A stretch of DNA of 64,000 bases. Origin: Chryseobacterium fluminis (GTDB taxonomy: Bacteria; Bacteroidota; Bacteroidia; Flavobacteriales; Weeksellaceae). The stretch is from positions 1,364,001 to 1,428,000 of the forward strand of contig NZ_CP111121.1 of NCBI RefSeq assembly GCF_026314945.1. Reading direction: 5' to 3'. Below the pieces are notes generated by a model. It was not told the DNA's origin and searched no databases. It saw nothing but the letters and a program-made list of their open reading frames with translations. The position numbers and the translations under genes were made by a program. This document shows positions 27,699 through 35,799 of this stretch, piece by piece; position 1 is the first letter of the stretch, and each line of letters begins with the position of its first letter.

Positions 27699-28520
27699 CA
27701 CCGCTACCGCACGAATCCCTTCGTGTGGTTGCCTGTAGTAAACGACAAAGAAAATCCAAAGGACTTTTAAACACTTAAGTTAATTTAGTCATATACTTTG
27801 GACAGAAAAGTACACGGAAGTTTTTTGAAAATCTTTGGTTTTCTTCTGAGGTACACTTAATTATGCGGTATTTTTTTAAGCTTTTTAAAGGGGTATTTAG
27901 TTGTGAGATAATAAATACCACACGATGGAATCGTGCGTAGCAGTAAAAGTTTTTTTAAACACCTAAGTTAATTTAAGTAATATACCACCGCTACCGCACG
28001 AATCCTTTCGTGTGGTTGTCTGTAGTAAACCACCAAGGAAATCCAAAGGATTTTTAACCATTTAAGTTAATTTTAGTCATATACTTAGGACAGAAAAGTA
28101 CACGTAAGTTTTTTGAAAATCTTTGATTTTTCTTCAGAGGTACACTTAATTATGCGGTATTTTTTAAGATTTTTAAAGGGGTATTTAGTTGTGAGATAAT
28201 AAATACCACACGATGGAATCGTGCGGTAGCAGTAAAAGTTTTTTTAAACACTTAAGTTAATTTAAGTAATATACCACCGCTACCGCACGAATCCCTTCGT
28301 GTGGTTGCCTGTAGTAAACCACGAAGAAAATCTAAGAGATTTTTAACCATTTAAGTTAATTTTAGTCATATACTTAGGACAGAAAAGTACACGTAAGTTT
28401 TTTGAAAATCTTTGATTTTCTTCTGAGGTACACTTAATGCTGCGGTATTTTTTAAGCTTTTTAAAAGGTACTTTGGTGTGAGATAATAAATACCATACGA
28501 TGGAATCGTGCGGTAGCAGT
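27699..28520. repeat. Three tandem REPIN-like units (246, 248 and 246 bp)
   Basis: Units at 27699-27944, 27986-28233 and 28275-28520 are near-identical and separated by 41-bp spacers. Each begins CACCGCTACCGCACGAA and ends with the inverted form ATCGTGCGGTAGCAG. Each end is itself a short hairpin: CCGCACGAA-TCCC-TTCGTGTGG at the left and CCACACGAT-GGA-ATCGTGCGG at the right, with GTAG at the foot. This is the layout of REP pairs in inverted orientation (REPIN). In unit 1 one G is missing (GTGCGTAG). No coding sequence is evident. A partial inverted copy lies at 33091-33238. Confidence 0.85.
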
Positions 28521-28580
28521 GGTGAACTTAATTTTCTGGTATTCCTGTTAACTTATGATGGGTCTCCTCATCCAAAACTT

Positions 28581-28862
28581 CTAACTTTTTATGTACCTCT
28601 CACCTTCTTCCGGATGGTTGCCGGCAATCCTCTTTTTGCTTCTTCTCTGAAGAATAAGGTGTGCGGCATCCAGCATTTTCATAAGATGAATGTACGGGTT
28701 GATAATATTTTTTTCAGGAATGTGATCAGAGATGCCCATCGACAAATAAACCATCCCGGACATAAAGTAATCGAACTCCTTGATGGTGTATTCCTTATAG
28801 GCCTGACTGAATACCAAGAGCGGATCCAGGTATTCCTGCTCCGAAAGCAAGCCGGACATCAC
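28581..28862 (-). CDS. Hypothetical protein, C-terminal part of a probably split gene (93 aa)
   Basis: The frame opens with GTG-ATG at 28862, overlapping the stop codon of the upstream frame (28859-29152). It reads LLSEQEYLDPLLVFSQAYKEYTIKEFDYFMSGMVYLSMG and is helical and soluble. In the same frame the sequence remains open upstream (PENSVPV before the start), so this is more likely the second half of one protein broken by a frameshift than an independent gene. Family not recognised with certainty. Confidence 0.55.
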   Translation of the reverse strand: MMSGLLSEQEYLDPLLVFSQAYKEYTIKEFDYFMSGMVYLSMGISDHIPEKNIINPYIHLMKMLDAAHLILQRRSKKRIAGNHPEEGERYIKS

Positions 28863-29152
28863 AGGAACGGAGTTCTCCGGCAGTCTGCTGAAACGATGTT
28901 CTTTTTCTTCAGCATCAGGAGATATCCTGCCCGCACAAACGAGCGCATCGACTGGTGAAACTGAAAGAGCACCGACGGATCTTCCGCAATGAAACCATCC
29001 TTTTTTATGGCGTAGCGAATGATGTCGTTTAGCCTTTTTTTAGTGGTTACCAGATCATTGAACTGGAAGAAGTTCTCCAACAGCTGTAACCCAGCACGTT
29101 TCTTAGGGCCTGTCCAAAAGAGGGTTTCTGGATCTGCTGTATTTTTTTTCAT
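28859..29152 (-). CDS. Hypothetical protein, N-terminal part of a probably split gene (97 aa)
   Basis: It starts MKKNTADPETLFWTGPKKRAGLQLLENFF, continues with TTKKRLNDIIRYAIKK and FHQSMRSFVRAGYLLMLKKK, and then ends in a short tail (ADCRRTPFL) that looks out of frame. The helical soluble character continues in the overlapping frame 28581-28862. Together they would give about 190 residues. Located beside the REPIN array, where small indels or rearrangements would be unsurprising. Confidence 0.55.
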   Translation of the reverse strand: MKKNTADPETLFWTGPKKRAGLQLLENFFQFNDLVTTKKRLNDIIRYAIKKDGFIAEDPSVLFQFHQSMRSFVRAGYLLMLKKKNIVSADCRRTPFL

Positions 29153-29489
29153 AAAGTTTTTGCATTTTTTTTGAATAATGTAAAAGAGCTGTCATTGATA
29201 TCCTCTTCCATTACTGCATGGAATTCGTTTGATTTCACTTGCCTGGTAAAAACATCCGGCGTACACCGGTACGCCGGAGTTCCACACTTAACAGATTAAA
29301 ATAATAAATAACATTTGTGTCCCGTGAAAGCCCTGAAGCCGCAATGGATTGTACACTCCACTGTATCGTATCATGATATTTGTATGTTGTGAAGCGGCTT
29401 AGAAAAGATGATTGTAGAAAGACAGAACAGCATGAAATAAAACGGCATGGGACTCTACATTATCAGTAATAGGGGTACTGGTATACCTT
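29153..29489. other. Intergenic region with short inverted repeats
   Basis: Contains a GC-rich palindrome (CCGGCGTACACC / GGTACGCCGG, near 29260-29275) and otherwise no recognisable gene. Confidence 0.35.
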
Positions 29490-29549
29490 ACACACAAATA
29501 AGAGAGCCCACGCCTAGGTCGTGAGCTTCTTGCCTATTGTCTTGTGTGT
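29490..29549. repeat. 60-nt extended hairpin upstream of an XRE regulator
   Basis: ACACACAA (29490-29497) pairs with TTGTGTGT (29542-29549). Nested inside, GAGC-CACG (29504-29512) pairs with CGTG-GCTT (29520-29528) around a 7-base loop. The structure lies 170 bases before the XRE gene. It could be a structured small RNA, an element end or a terminator; a run of A follows on the plus strand, not T. Confidence 0.5.
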
Positions 29550-29718
29550 TTAAAAATTACCAGTTTTCTATTACAAGATTCTAAGCAATAGCTTCTTTTA
29601 TTTTTTGAAGTATCGCAAAGCTACTTTATTGTAGCTTATTTTACAAATGTAAGAAAAAAAAATAATAAAACACATATATGTGTTGATGAAAAATTTTAGA
29701 AAGTCCAAAATTTACTAA

Positions 29719-30027
29719 ATGTATAAATGGGAAATAGAAGAATTAAAATTTCAAATTGGAAAGCTTATTCAACTATATAGGCTTAAAAGAGGACTTTCAC
29801 AGTTTCAGCTTGGAAATGAGCTTAATATCTCAAGTAACCATGTTGGTAGAATTGAAAGAGCAGAAACAAATCCAACTATTGAAAGCCTTGTTACATTTTG
29901 TAATTTTCTTGAAATTGATCTCTTACATTTATTTACGAAACTCAATGAAAAAGAGGTCAAAAAGATTGAAAGTGAAATTGATCAGCTACAGAAAGAATTC
30001 AAAAATCAAAATAAGAGAAAATCCTGA
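29719..30027 (+). CDS. XRE-family helix-turn-helix protein (102 aa)
   Basis: A single HTH_3 domain at about residues 14-66 (IGKLIQLYRLKRGLSQFQLGNELNISSNHVGRIERAETNPTIESLVTFCNFLEID), followed by a charged coiled-coil tail (EKEVKKIESEIDQLQKEFKNQNKRK). Such short proteins are repressors on mobile or accessory DNA. Neighbours give no obvious target. Confidence 0.88.
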   Translation: MYKWEIEELKFQIGKLIQLYRLKRGLSQFQLGNELNISSNHVGRIERAETNPTIESLVTFCNFLEIDLLHLFTKLNEKEVKKIESEIDQLQKEFKNQNKRKS

Positions 30028-30134
30028 CGAGTTGGGATTTTTTATTTACGGAAATTTGTAATAATATCGCCTAAAGACTAGCTATTTTTGGTTTTAGAGT
30101 TATTTTCAAACTTAAATAATTAAATGAATTGTAG

Positions 30135-30626
30135 ATGAAACTTCTCCCAAAAATATTATTTATTTCTTTTTCTGCAATGGCATTACAAATGGGTAAAGCG
30201 CAGGAAGTAGAATATTCAAGATTTTATAATACAATCACTCCGAAGCTACAGAATGCGGCTGCAAGTAAAACCGCATTTAACCATCAAAAATTTTCTGATT
30301 TTTATAACTTATTGAAAGGTAGAAATATCAACATTTCTATGTTTGCCTATGACAGTAAAATTTTTGACAGTAAGGAAAGTTACCTATTAAGAATCTATTT
30401 TACCAATAATGAAAATAGAATATACGCTGTCAATAATCACTATCAATTTCCAACCATATTAATACTTTTTAAAAATAAAATTCCGGGTGAGATCGAAAAG
30501 TTAACAGAACAATTCCATGGAGAATGGAATGAGGACATCGCTAAGATCTTCTCCAATATGGAGATTGAAAAAATAGATTTCTACGGAATTAATGGAATGG
30601 AAAGCATGAATAGAAAAGCAAGATAA
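30135..30626 (+). CDS. Secreted hypothetical protein (163 aa)
   Basis: A probable signal peptide (MKLLPKILFISFSAMALQMGKAQ) is followed by a soluble domain with LLRIYFTNNENRIYAVNNHYQFPTILILF. No family recognised. It lies 107 bases after the XRE gene on the same strand and might be co-transcribed. Confidence 0.68.
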   Translation: MKLLPKILFISFSAMALQMGKAQEVEYSRFYNTITPKLQNAAASKTAFNHQKFSDFYNLLKGRNINISMFAYDSKIFDSKESYLLRIYFTNNENRIYAVNNHYQFPTILILFKNKIPGEIEKLTEQFHGEWNEDIAKIFSNMEIEKIDFYGINGMESMNRKAR

Positions 30627-30808
30627 TCTCCAGGATAAGACGTAAGTTTGGAAGCTCAGCTTTCGGTACCCTTTAATGTCTAATTGTAATTTTTTTGATT
30701 ATAAAGCTATAAAACTTAGCGGCATAACAAAAAACAACTTTAGGCTGCACCAAAATTCCCACAATAATTTTAACTTATACGGTATTGAAGTTCTCGAGCA
30801 ACCGAAAG

Positions 30809-31357
30809 CTAATAAGCAAATCCAAGTCTGTTTTTAACATGCTTGCTTTCTTCATTTCTTAATTTCTGACTTGTCATGATCTCATGTTCTTTATCTTTCT
30901 GCATGACCTTGAACCAACTTATTGCAGGAATCATCCCGTTGGAATGTAATTCCAGCCTGATGATAAACTCATCTGTCGGATTTCGATGATTGTTAATATA
31001 TTGACTCAGTACAGCGGGCTTTACATCCACTTCAACAGCAAAGTCCTTATCTTTTTTATCCTGTCTGCTAACGTACTCATTTAAAAAAAATCCAAAACTA
31101 AATGCTTCCTCATATTGGTTGCTATTTATATAATCTTCCAATTGAAACTTGAGCTGTAACAATCTTGAATACATTTTTTGCTTATGCGTGCGATTTTCAA
31201 ATTGGTTCCGACGTGCTGCCCAAAATTCCTCCTCTTCTTTTTTCTCCTTCATGCTCAAAACTTTATCCGCAGGGAACACAAAAGCATCTGCAAGTTGTTC
31301 ACCAGTTAACTTTGAAAAATCAGTTCCCTCAATTTTCGTTCTGTTGGTCTTCATCAT
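30809..31357 (-). CDS. HTH protein, probable antitoxin-like partner of a GNAT gene (182 aa)
   Basis: It starts ATG-ATG at 31357, inside the last 29 bases of the GNAT frame. The N-terminus is charged (SMKEKKEEEEFWAARRNQFENRTHK). A helix-turn-helix-like region lies at about residues 95-150 (EVDVKPAVLSQYINNHRNPTDEFIIRLELHSNG). The overlap with a small GNAT and the upstream palindromic operator (31831-31857) fit a toxin-antitoxin style pair, with this protein as antitoxin and autorepressor. This is inference from arrangement. Confidence 0.72.
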   Translation of the reverse strand: MMKTNRTKIEGTDFSKLTGEQLADAFVFPADKVLSMKEKKEEEEFWAARRNQFENRTHKQKMYSRLLQLKFQLEDYINSNQYEEAFSFGFFLNEYVSRQDKKDKDFAVEVDVKPAVLSQYINNHRNPTDEFIIRLELHSNGMIPAISWFKVMQKDKEHEIMTSQKLRNEESKHVKNRLGFAY

Positions 31358-31811
31358 ATTCCTGAATTAATTTTAATGAATTTTCTCCTTCGGTTATCAA
31401 ATACATTTTGGTTGACTGTAGTCCATACTGTTTTATATAATGTGCTGTAAGCTTTGTTTTTGGCTTTAAGCATACATATCCTTCAAACCCTCTTTTAAAT
31501 GCTTCTTTGCATACAAATGCAATAAGGCAACCTGCAATACGACTGTATTTCTTCGATTTACCCACATTTTCTTTGGAGACCGCCAGAAGCCTGATTTCCA
31601 AAGCGTAATCCCGTGGCCGCTCCTCTATCGACAGCAGTCCTATTGGTTCTTCTTTATTCTCTGCTGTTAATTTATAAACATGAGAGGTTTTTTCTTTGTT
31701 CCAATTAAAATTAAACCATTTTGTCTTATTAATTTGCGAAATTTCAGCAGCATCAATTTTAGTTATTGTTGCAGCATGTTTCTCACCCGTAGTTTTATTT
31801 AAGACCTACAT
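31329..31811 (-). pseudogene. GNAT-fold acetyltransferase without a usable start codon
   Basis: The frame from about 31805 to 31329 encodes a coherent GNAT-like protein: EKHAATITKIDAAEISQIN, HVYKLTAENKEEPIGLLSIEERP, LEIRLLAVSKENVGKSKKYSRIAGCLIAFVCKEAFKRGFEGYVCLKP, HYIKQYGLQ. The only ATG in frame upstream (31811) is followed at once by TAG, and no ATG, GTG or TTG occurs before the internal TTG at 31601, which would drop the first ~70 residues. Either a codon-2 nonsense mutation has silenced it or an unusual start is used. It overlaps the HTH gene by 29 bases. Confidence 0.6.
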
Positions 31812-31818
31812 CGCCTAA

Positions 31819-31857
31819 CAAATATACAAAAAAAGTTTACAATATGTGTAAACTTTT
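31819..31857 (-). promoter_or_regulatory. Promoter and palindromic operator of the GNAT/HTH pair
   Basis: On the minus strand a perfect palindrome AAAAGTTTAC-N7-GTAAACTTTT (31857-31831) is followed by the -7 element TATATTTG (31826-31819). The palindrome covers the -33 region, an arrangement expected for autorepression by the HTH protein. Confidence 0.65.
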
Positions 31858-32009
31858 ATTATAAATTGTTACTTTCCAGTGACTTGTTCGGCTTCAGTAG
31901 AGGTTTTAATAGCTTTCCAAAGTCTCCAACTTTAGAGCAAGTCTAAAGAAAAGAATCCTATTTACATGCTCAAAGTCATGACACTTTGAGCAACCGAAAT
32001 AAAACCTAA

Positions 32010-32714
32010 CTACCCCTTTCCAACTTCATCCCTCGTCAGGTAAATATAATTAAACATACAAAACGTAGCCGCCGCTCCGAAGGTATGCCATAAAAAGTGG
32101 GTTCCGAAGCGGAACCATTCCCATTTATCAGCAATACGGAAGGTCAGGGCCAAAATAAATGACAATACAGCAAAACCTACCCATTGACCGGCTTTCCACT
32201 GCGTGTAAACCAGGTAACGCAGTACTGAGAAAAGAACCAGTGCGGCCATGACGGCGTAATTGACGTTGATAAACAGAGAAGGGTTACCAGCGAAAATCCA
32301 GTTTCTCGACACTAGCATAAACACGAGATATCCCAGCACCATTACCCCAGCATAAAACCATCTGGTGCTCTGCACCACAAAATAAAATGCGGCAGACAAA
32401 CACAGTAACATAATGGGCAGCCAATCCATCATGATAAATACCGGCCACTGTCTGAAGGAATGGTAAACCGTCCCTCCTATCGCACCAATATATAATAAAG
32501 CTAAGCAGTAGGTTAAAAAGGGATATTTTCTGAAATTACCTTTCATTTTAACAGTCCAGAAAATGGCTATGGCTAAAAAAAATACGGCAGTAACGGCATT
32601 GAACGGCTCAGGGAAAAACTGCGCCATATCTGTCTCTTTATATAACATTCCTCCGTCCGGAGGCATCTGGTTTATCGGCATGGTCTTTTTAATTAGAATG
32701 ATACTTACAGACAT
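32010..32714 (-). CDS. Alkaline-ceramidase-like (CREST superfamily) membrane protein (234 aa)
   Basis: Seven hydrophobic segments with conserved polar residues of the ceramidase/CREST fold: GGTVYHSFRQWPVFIMMDWLPI (Ser, His and Asp positions) and the late HFLWHTFGAAATF (HxxxH). These enzymes are metal-dependent membrane hydrolases, classically acting on ceramide. Flavobacteria are known to make sphingolipids, so a ceramidase role is plausible but unproven. The start may be ATG 32714 or the internal ATG near 32681 (MPINQMPPDGG). The first 89 bases of the coding region are duplicated at 33240-33328. Confidence 0.78.
   Translation of the reverse strand: MSVSIILIKKTMPINQMPPDGGMLYKETDMAQFFPEPFNAVTAVFFLAIAIFWTVKMKGNFRKYPFLTYCLALLYIGAIGGTVYHSFRQWPVFIMMDWLPIMLLCLSAAFYFVVQSTRWFYAGVMVLGYLVFMLVSRNWIFAGNPSLFINVNYAVMAALVLFSVLRYLVYTQWKAGQWVGFAVLSFILALTFRIADKWEWFRFGTHFLWHTFGAAATFCMFNYIYLTRDEVGKG
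32614..32702. repeat. 89-bp direct repeat, copy A (5' end of the ceramidase-like gene)
   Basis: Identical, base for base, to 33240-33328 (constant offset of 626). It covers the first codons of the gene on the minus strand. Confidence 0.95.
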
Positions 32715-32937
32715 GCTTCAATTTGAAAAACACAAACACATGCCATTTTTCTAGACATCCGTAAACGAGTACGAAAATGCTTCTTCTAATATAGAAAAAA
32801 TTATAACCTCATATACTGGAAATGCACGGTTATGTTTTAAAGTTGTTTAAACTTATTCAGAAAAAGAGTTCCGATAAAATTAGCAACTTTGGATTGCAAT
32901 GTAAAAGACCAATAATCTGGAACTCATCAGCAAAGAT

Positions 32938-33093
32938 AAAATAGAGAAATGGATTTTACCCCATTTAAGCAGAGGGCAAAGGGGATTTTCTACGAAGTTT
33001 GACTTGGCAAAATAATTCAGACCATGATAAAACGGCTGAAAACCGGTTGCCAGTGGCGGGAACTTTTGGTTAAGGACTTTTTCGGGGAAGAAA
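32938..33093 (+). mobile_element. IS5-family-like transposase N-terminal remnant
   Basis: Reading plus strand gives KIEKWILPHLSRGQRGFSTK, then FDLAK and, after a one-base frameshift near 33010, KIIQTMIKRLKTGCQWRELL and VKDFF. This matches the N-terminal region of IS5-type transposases (ILPHL..G.RG, RLKTGCQWREL). The rest is missing: the sequence runs directly into a partial inverted REPIN at 33091. No terminal inverted repeats recognised. Confidence 0.72.
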
Positions 33094-33238
33094 ATACCGC
33101 AGAATTAGTGTACTTCAGAAGAAAATCAATGATTTTCAAAGAACTTACGTGTACTTCTTCTGCGTAAAGTTATACTTAAATTAACTTAAGTGTTTAGAAA
33201 TCAGACAACCACACGAAGGGATTCGTGCGGTAGCGGTG
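33091..33238 (-). repeat. Partial inverted copy of the REPIN unit
   Basis: On the minus strand this reads CACCGCTACCGCACGAA..., then the AAGTTAATTTAAGT, AAGTACACGTAAGTT, GATTTTCTTCTGA and TGCGGTATT pieces in the same order as the units at 27.7-28.5 kb, with some substitutions. The distal third of the unit is absent. It abuts both the transposase remnant and the second 89-bp repeat. Confidence 0.85.
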
Positions 33239-33400
33239 AAAAAACTGCGCCATATCTGTCTCTTTATATAACATTCCTCCGTCCGGAGGCATCTGGTTTA
33301 TCGGCATGGTCTTTTTAATTAGAATGATCTGTAAATCTTTTGAGTGTCGGGAATATCTTTCCCCATCGGACATTGTGATAACCGTTTCCGAGTATTTCAT
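33194..33400 (-). pseudogene. Chimeric frame made from a duplicated gene start and REPIN sequence
   Basis: A 68-codon frame whose middle (ILIKKTMPINQMPPDGGMLY) is encoded by copy B of the 89-bp repeat. Its N-terminus (MKYSETVITMSDGERYSRHSKD) comes from unrelated upstream DNA, and its C-terminus (HRYRTNPFVWLSDF) is REPIN DNA. It is a truncated duplicate of the ceramidase-like gene start and unlikely to be functional. Confidence 0.6.
33240..33328. repeat. 89-bp direct repeat, copy B
   Basis: Identical to 32614-32702. Together they bracket 537 bases holding the transposase remnant and the partial REPIN. Confidence 0.95.
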
Positions 33401-33413
33401 TGCCCTGTCTTTT

Positions 33414-33908
33414 TCATTTTATCCGGTGAAGAAGTTTAAATTTTTCTATAAGCCTGTTTCTTGTGAGATCAAGTTTTTCAACACGTGCTGTTTCTGCAAT
33501 CCTGGATAGTCTGAAAGCGGTAGTCTGCTGCACATTGTTTATTTTATGTAGGGACTGCCTGAGTAAATAGGCATCCACGGTATCCAGCAGTTTATATCCT
33601 CTGTAGGCCCTGTAATAGGAAAGGGTAGATTTTTTCACTGCCCGGGCACTGTCGATATCATCTACATCGTATCGTTGGATCTCGCCAATAATCCGGTCTA
33701 AGCCGTTAATCTGACCCAACGTAATCTCTTTTGCCAGCTGAGGTTGGCCGTCGACCAATGCCTGCAGGCGTTTTTTTTCGGCACCGTCTGAAACCATGAT
33801 TTGATACACCCGCTGTTCTGCCGCTTCCAGATCATCACAGAATTTTTGGGCCTCATGATCTTTACAGGCAGTGAGAAAAAGCAAAACGATAAATGCTGAA
33901 TACTTCAT
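33414..33908 (-). CDS. Lipoprotein of unknown function (164 aa)
   Basis: From ATG 33908 the protein begins MKYSAFIVLLFLTACKDHEA, a lipoprotein signal with lipobox LTAC. The mature part is helical and charged (FCDDLEAAEQRVYQIMVSDGAEKKRLQALV..., ARAVKKSTLSYYRAYRGYKLL, FRLSRIAETARVEKLDLTRNRLIEKFKLL). No family recognised. A longer frame to 33944 is disfavoured because it moves the signal peptide inward. Confidence 0.78.
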   Translation of the reverse strand: MKYSAFIVLLFLTACKDHEAQKFCDDLEAAEQRVYQIMVSDGAEKKRLQALVDGQPQLAKEITLGQINGLDRIIGEIQRYDVDDIDSARAVKKSTLSYYRAYRGYKLLDTVDAYLLRQSLHKINNVQQTTAFRLSRIAETARVEKLDLTRNRLIEKFKLLHRIK

Positions 33909-34433
33909 AATCAGTTTTTTATTACCATAAATACATAAAAGCAATAATCGGACTCTTTCACAAATGTAGACATAATATTGCTGATATGATCCTCAAAAAG
34001 GTCTGATGTCCGGCACTTTTGCCCCCACTTTTCCAAAAAAGCAGAGATCTTAAAGTCTGTATGGCCTTCTATTTAAGGTCTCTGTTCTTTATTTTGAGTT
34101 TTTTGAAGTGACAGTTCCATTCCGTTGAATGGCCGTTTACTCAAATAAGCCATAATAAAAATTCATCTCCGGAAACCATCGTTGCCCTTTATTATATCCG
34201 CTGAAAAAGCGAATATGAAATGTTAAGAAAAATTCATCCGTTCAGAGCGGAATAATATCTCCTCTTTATTAAAATTGGAATCAAATTTGTAACCTGTGAT
34301 CCGGAATTAAATTTTATTAAAACAACCCATCTGATTCCGGGCTTGCCCTCGGGCACCATTGCATAATGGAGCCTTTTTTAAGACACCGGATATTTAAACC
34401 ATTAAAGAATAAGTAAAATTCACTTTAAGATTC
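33909..34433. other. Intergenic region between divergent genes
   Basis: About 520 bases with a short GC-rich inverted repeat (GGGCTTGCCC near 34338). No gene or clear promoter recognised. Confidence 0.35.
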
Positions 34434-34781
34434 ATGCGAAAAATTATAAGAAATGTATTTTCTGTCTTCAGTTTCAACAATCAGCCGTTTAACAGCAACA
34501 TATGGAAGCTGAATCCGGGAAAAAGAAAAAGGCTGATCCGGGATCTTATCACAAAAAATTTAGCTGTTGGAAAAAGTCACGGAGAAATTCTGGAAATGTT
34601 CGGTTATGATGTACGGATGTATTCTGACGGAATATGGATTTATCCGGTAGACAACAACAGGTTTGGAAGATCCAGAATGCTGTTACAGCTCTACTTCAAT
34701 GCTGACGAAACCGTAAGTTATGCATTGATCCGAAAAAAAAATCAGCTGAAAGATGAAAAACTGACCCTACTATGGAAATAA
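34434..34781 (+). CDS. Small hypothetical protein with a BamE/SmpA-like motif pattern (115 aa)
   Basis: After an N-terminal basic stretch, the core reads RKRLIRDLITKNLAVGKSHGEILEMFGYDVRMYSDGIWIYPVD and LLQLYFNADETVSYALI. A helix pair ending GKSxxEIxxxFG, followed by strands and a final YF..DETV strand, resembles small BamE-type folds, though no lipobox is present. Assignment is by pattern only. Terminator at 34907-34942 follows at a distance. Confidence 0.6.
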   Translation: MRKIIRNVFSVFSFNNQPFNSNIWKLNPGKRKRLIRDLITKNLAVGKSHGEILEMFGYDVRMYSDGIWIYPVDNNRFGRSRMLLQLYFNADETVSYALIRKKNQLKDEKLTLLWK

Positions 34782-34906
34782 GTATTTAAAAAAAACCAAT
34801 TATAAAAAAACGCTGGTGCGGGCCTAAGACGGTTATAAAAAACAGGAACAATATTGAATGTTCTGTTTAATAAGAGCTCCTAACATCATAACACTTATCC
34901 GGATTA

Positions 34907-34942
34907 CAAAACAGCCATTTCGAATGAAGTGGCTGTTTTGCT
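34907..34942 (+). terminator. Perfect 11-bp-stem terminator
   Basis: CAAAACAGCCA (34907-34917) and TGGCTGTTTTG (34930-34940) pair perfectly around a 12-base loop. The A/T-rich stem feet can supply T runs on either strand. It lies 125 bases after the 34434-34781 gene; the convergent gene at 35131 may also use it. Confidence 0.7.
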
Positions 34943-35130
34943 TATAATAATAGTATTCATCCATTCCGGAAGATCTATAAAGGGCCGAAGATTTCCAGCC
35001 TTTAAAATCATATCCTATATATAAGGTACGGTTATAAAAAAATCACCTTCTCTCTATCCTGACTGAGATGACCTTCTGTTTGCAGGTTTATGGTTTGCTT
35101 GTAATGTCCTTAAGAAAAGCTTCCTGTGGT

Positions 35131-35799
35131 TTACAGGTGGTTTTCTGTATTTCTTACAGAGAGTAAAAAAAACTTGAAATCATCATTTTGAGAATACAGA
35201 TACGGATCGGATAAATTGCATTGGATTTCTGTAAATACCATTCCGGCATCAGCTTTTTCGGAATCGAAATTGGTTTCCAGAATCCCCGCCGAAGATAAGC
35301 TGAACCATAACTTTCCGTTTCTTCTGCCGTTGAGCCAAAGTAAAACATCTGTTAACAGAATCTCTCTAGTATCTTTTTTGAGATGAAGCTCGCTTATGAT
35401 CTCCTTTGATAAGGAATCAATATCTTTTAAAGCTTCACGGCGAAATTTCGCCTGATCCCTTTTAATCATTTTAACATCAAAATAACCATTCACCAGTGAG
35501 GTATGAAAACTGATCCCGGTCTGTTCATAACTGTCAAGAGGTCTGAAGGTGACATACTCCACCTGATCGGCATGACTGTTTAATATGGCAAAAAACTCCG
35601 TCTTATTTTCATCTGTCAGACATTCTGCAAATGCAGTAAGTAATGAAAGCTGAGCGTATTCCTGTTCCCGTTGAAAATCCTGATATCTGAATAAGGCGAT
35701 GAGTTTTTTCAGAACAGTTTTATCATCGATAAGCCATTGTTCGGCATTTAACATTCTGTTTCTGGAAACATAGGAGGTTACATAAGCATAGTTTTTCAT
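35131..35799 (-). CDS. Hypothetical cytoplasmic protein (222 aa)
   Basis: It starts MKNYAYVTSYVSRNRMLNAEQWLIDDKTV and contains helical N-terminal and beta-rich C-terminal halves (HTSLVNGYFDVKMIKRDQAKFR, GKLWFSLSSAGILETNFDSEK). No signal peptide, membrane segment or known motif. Not recognised. It stands alone. Confidence 0.7.
   Translation of the reverse strand: MKNYAYVTSYVSRNRMLNAEQWLIDDKTVLKKLIALFRYQDFQREQEYAQLSLLTAFAECLTDENKTEFFAILNSHADQVEYVTFRPLDSYEQTGISFHTSLVNGYFDVKMIKRDQAKFRREALKDIDSLSKEIISELHLKKDTREILLTDVLLWLNGRRNGKLWFSLSSAGILETNFDSEKADAGMVFTEIQCNLSDPYLYSQNDDFKFFLLSVRNTENHL

Noticed and set aside
27699-28520. CRISPR array
   Set aside because: Repeats are about 247 bp with identical 41-bp spacers; CRISPR repeats are short and spacers are unique.
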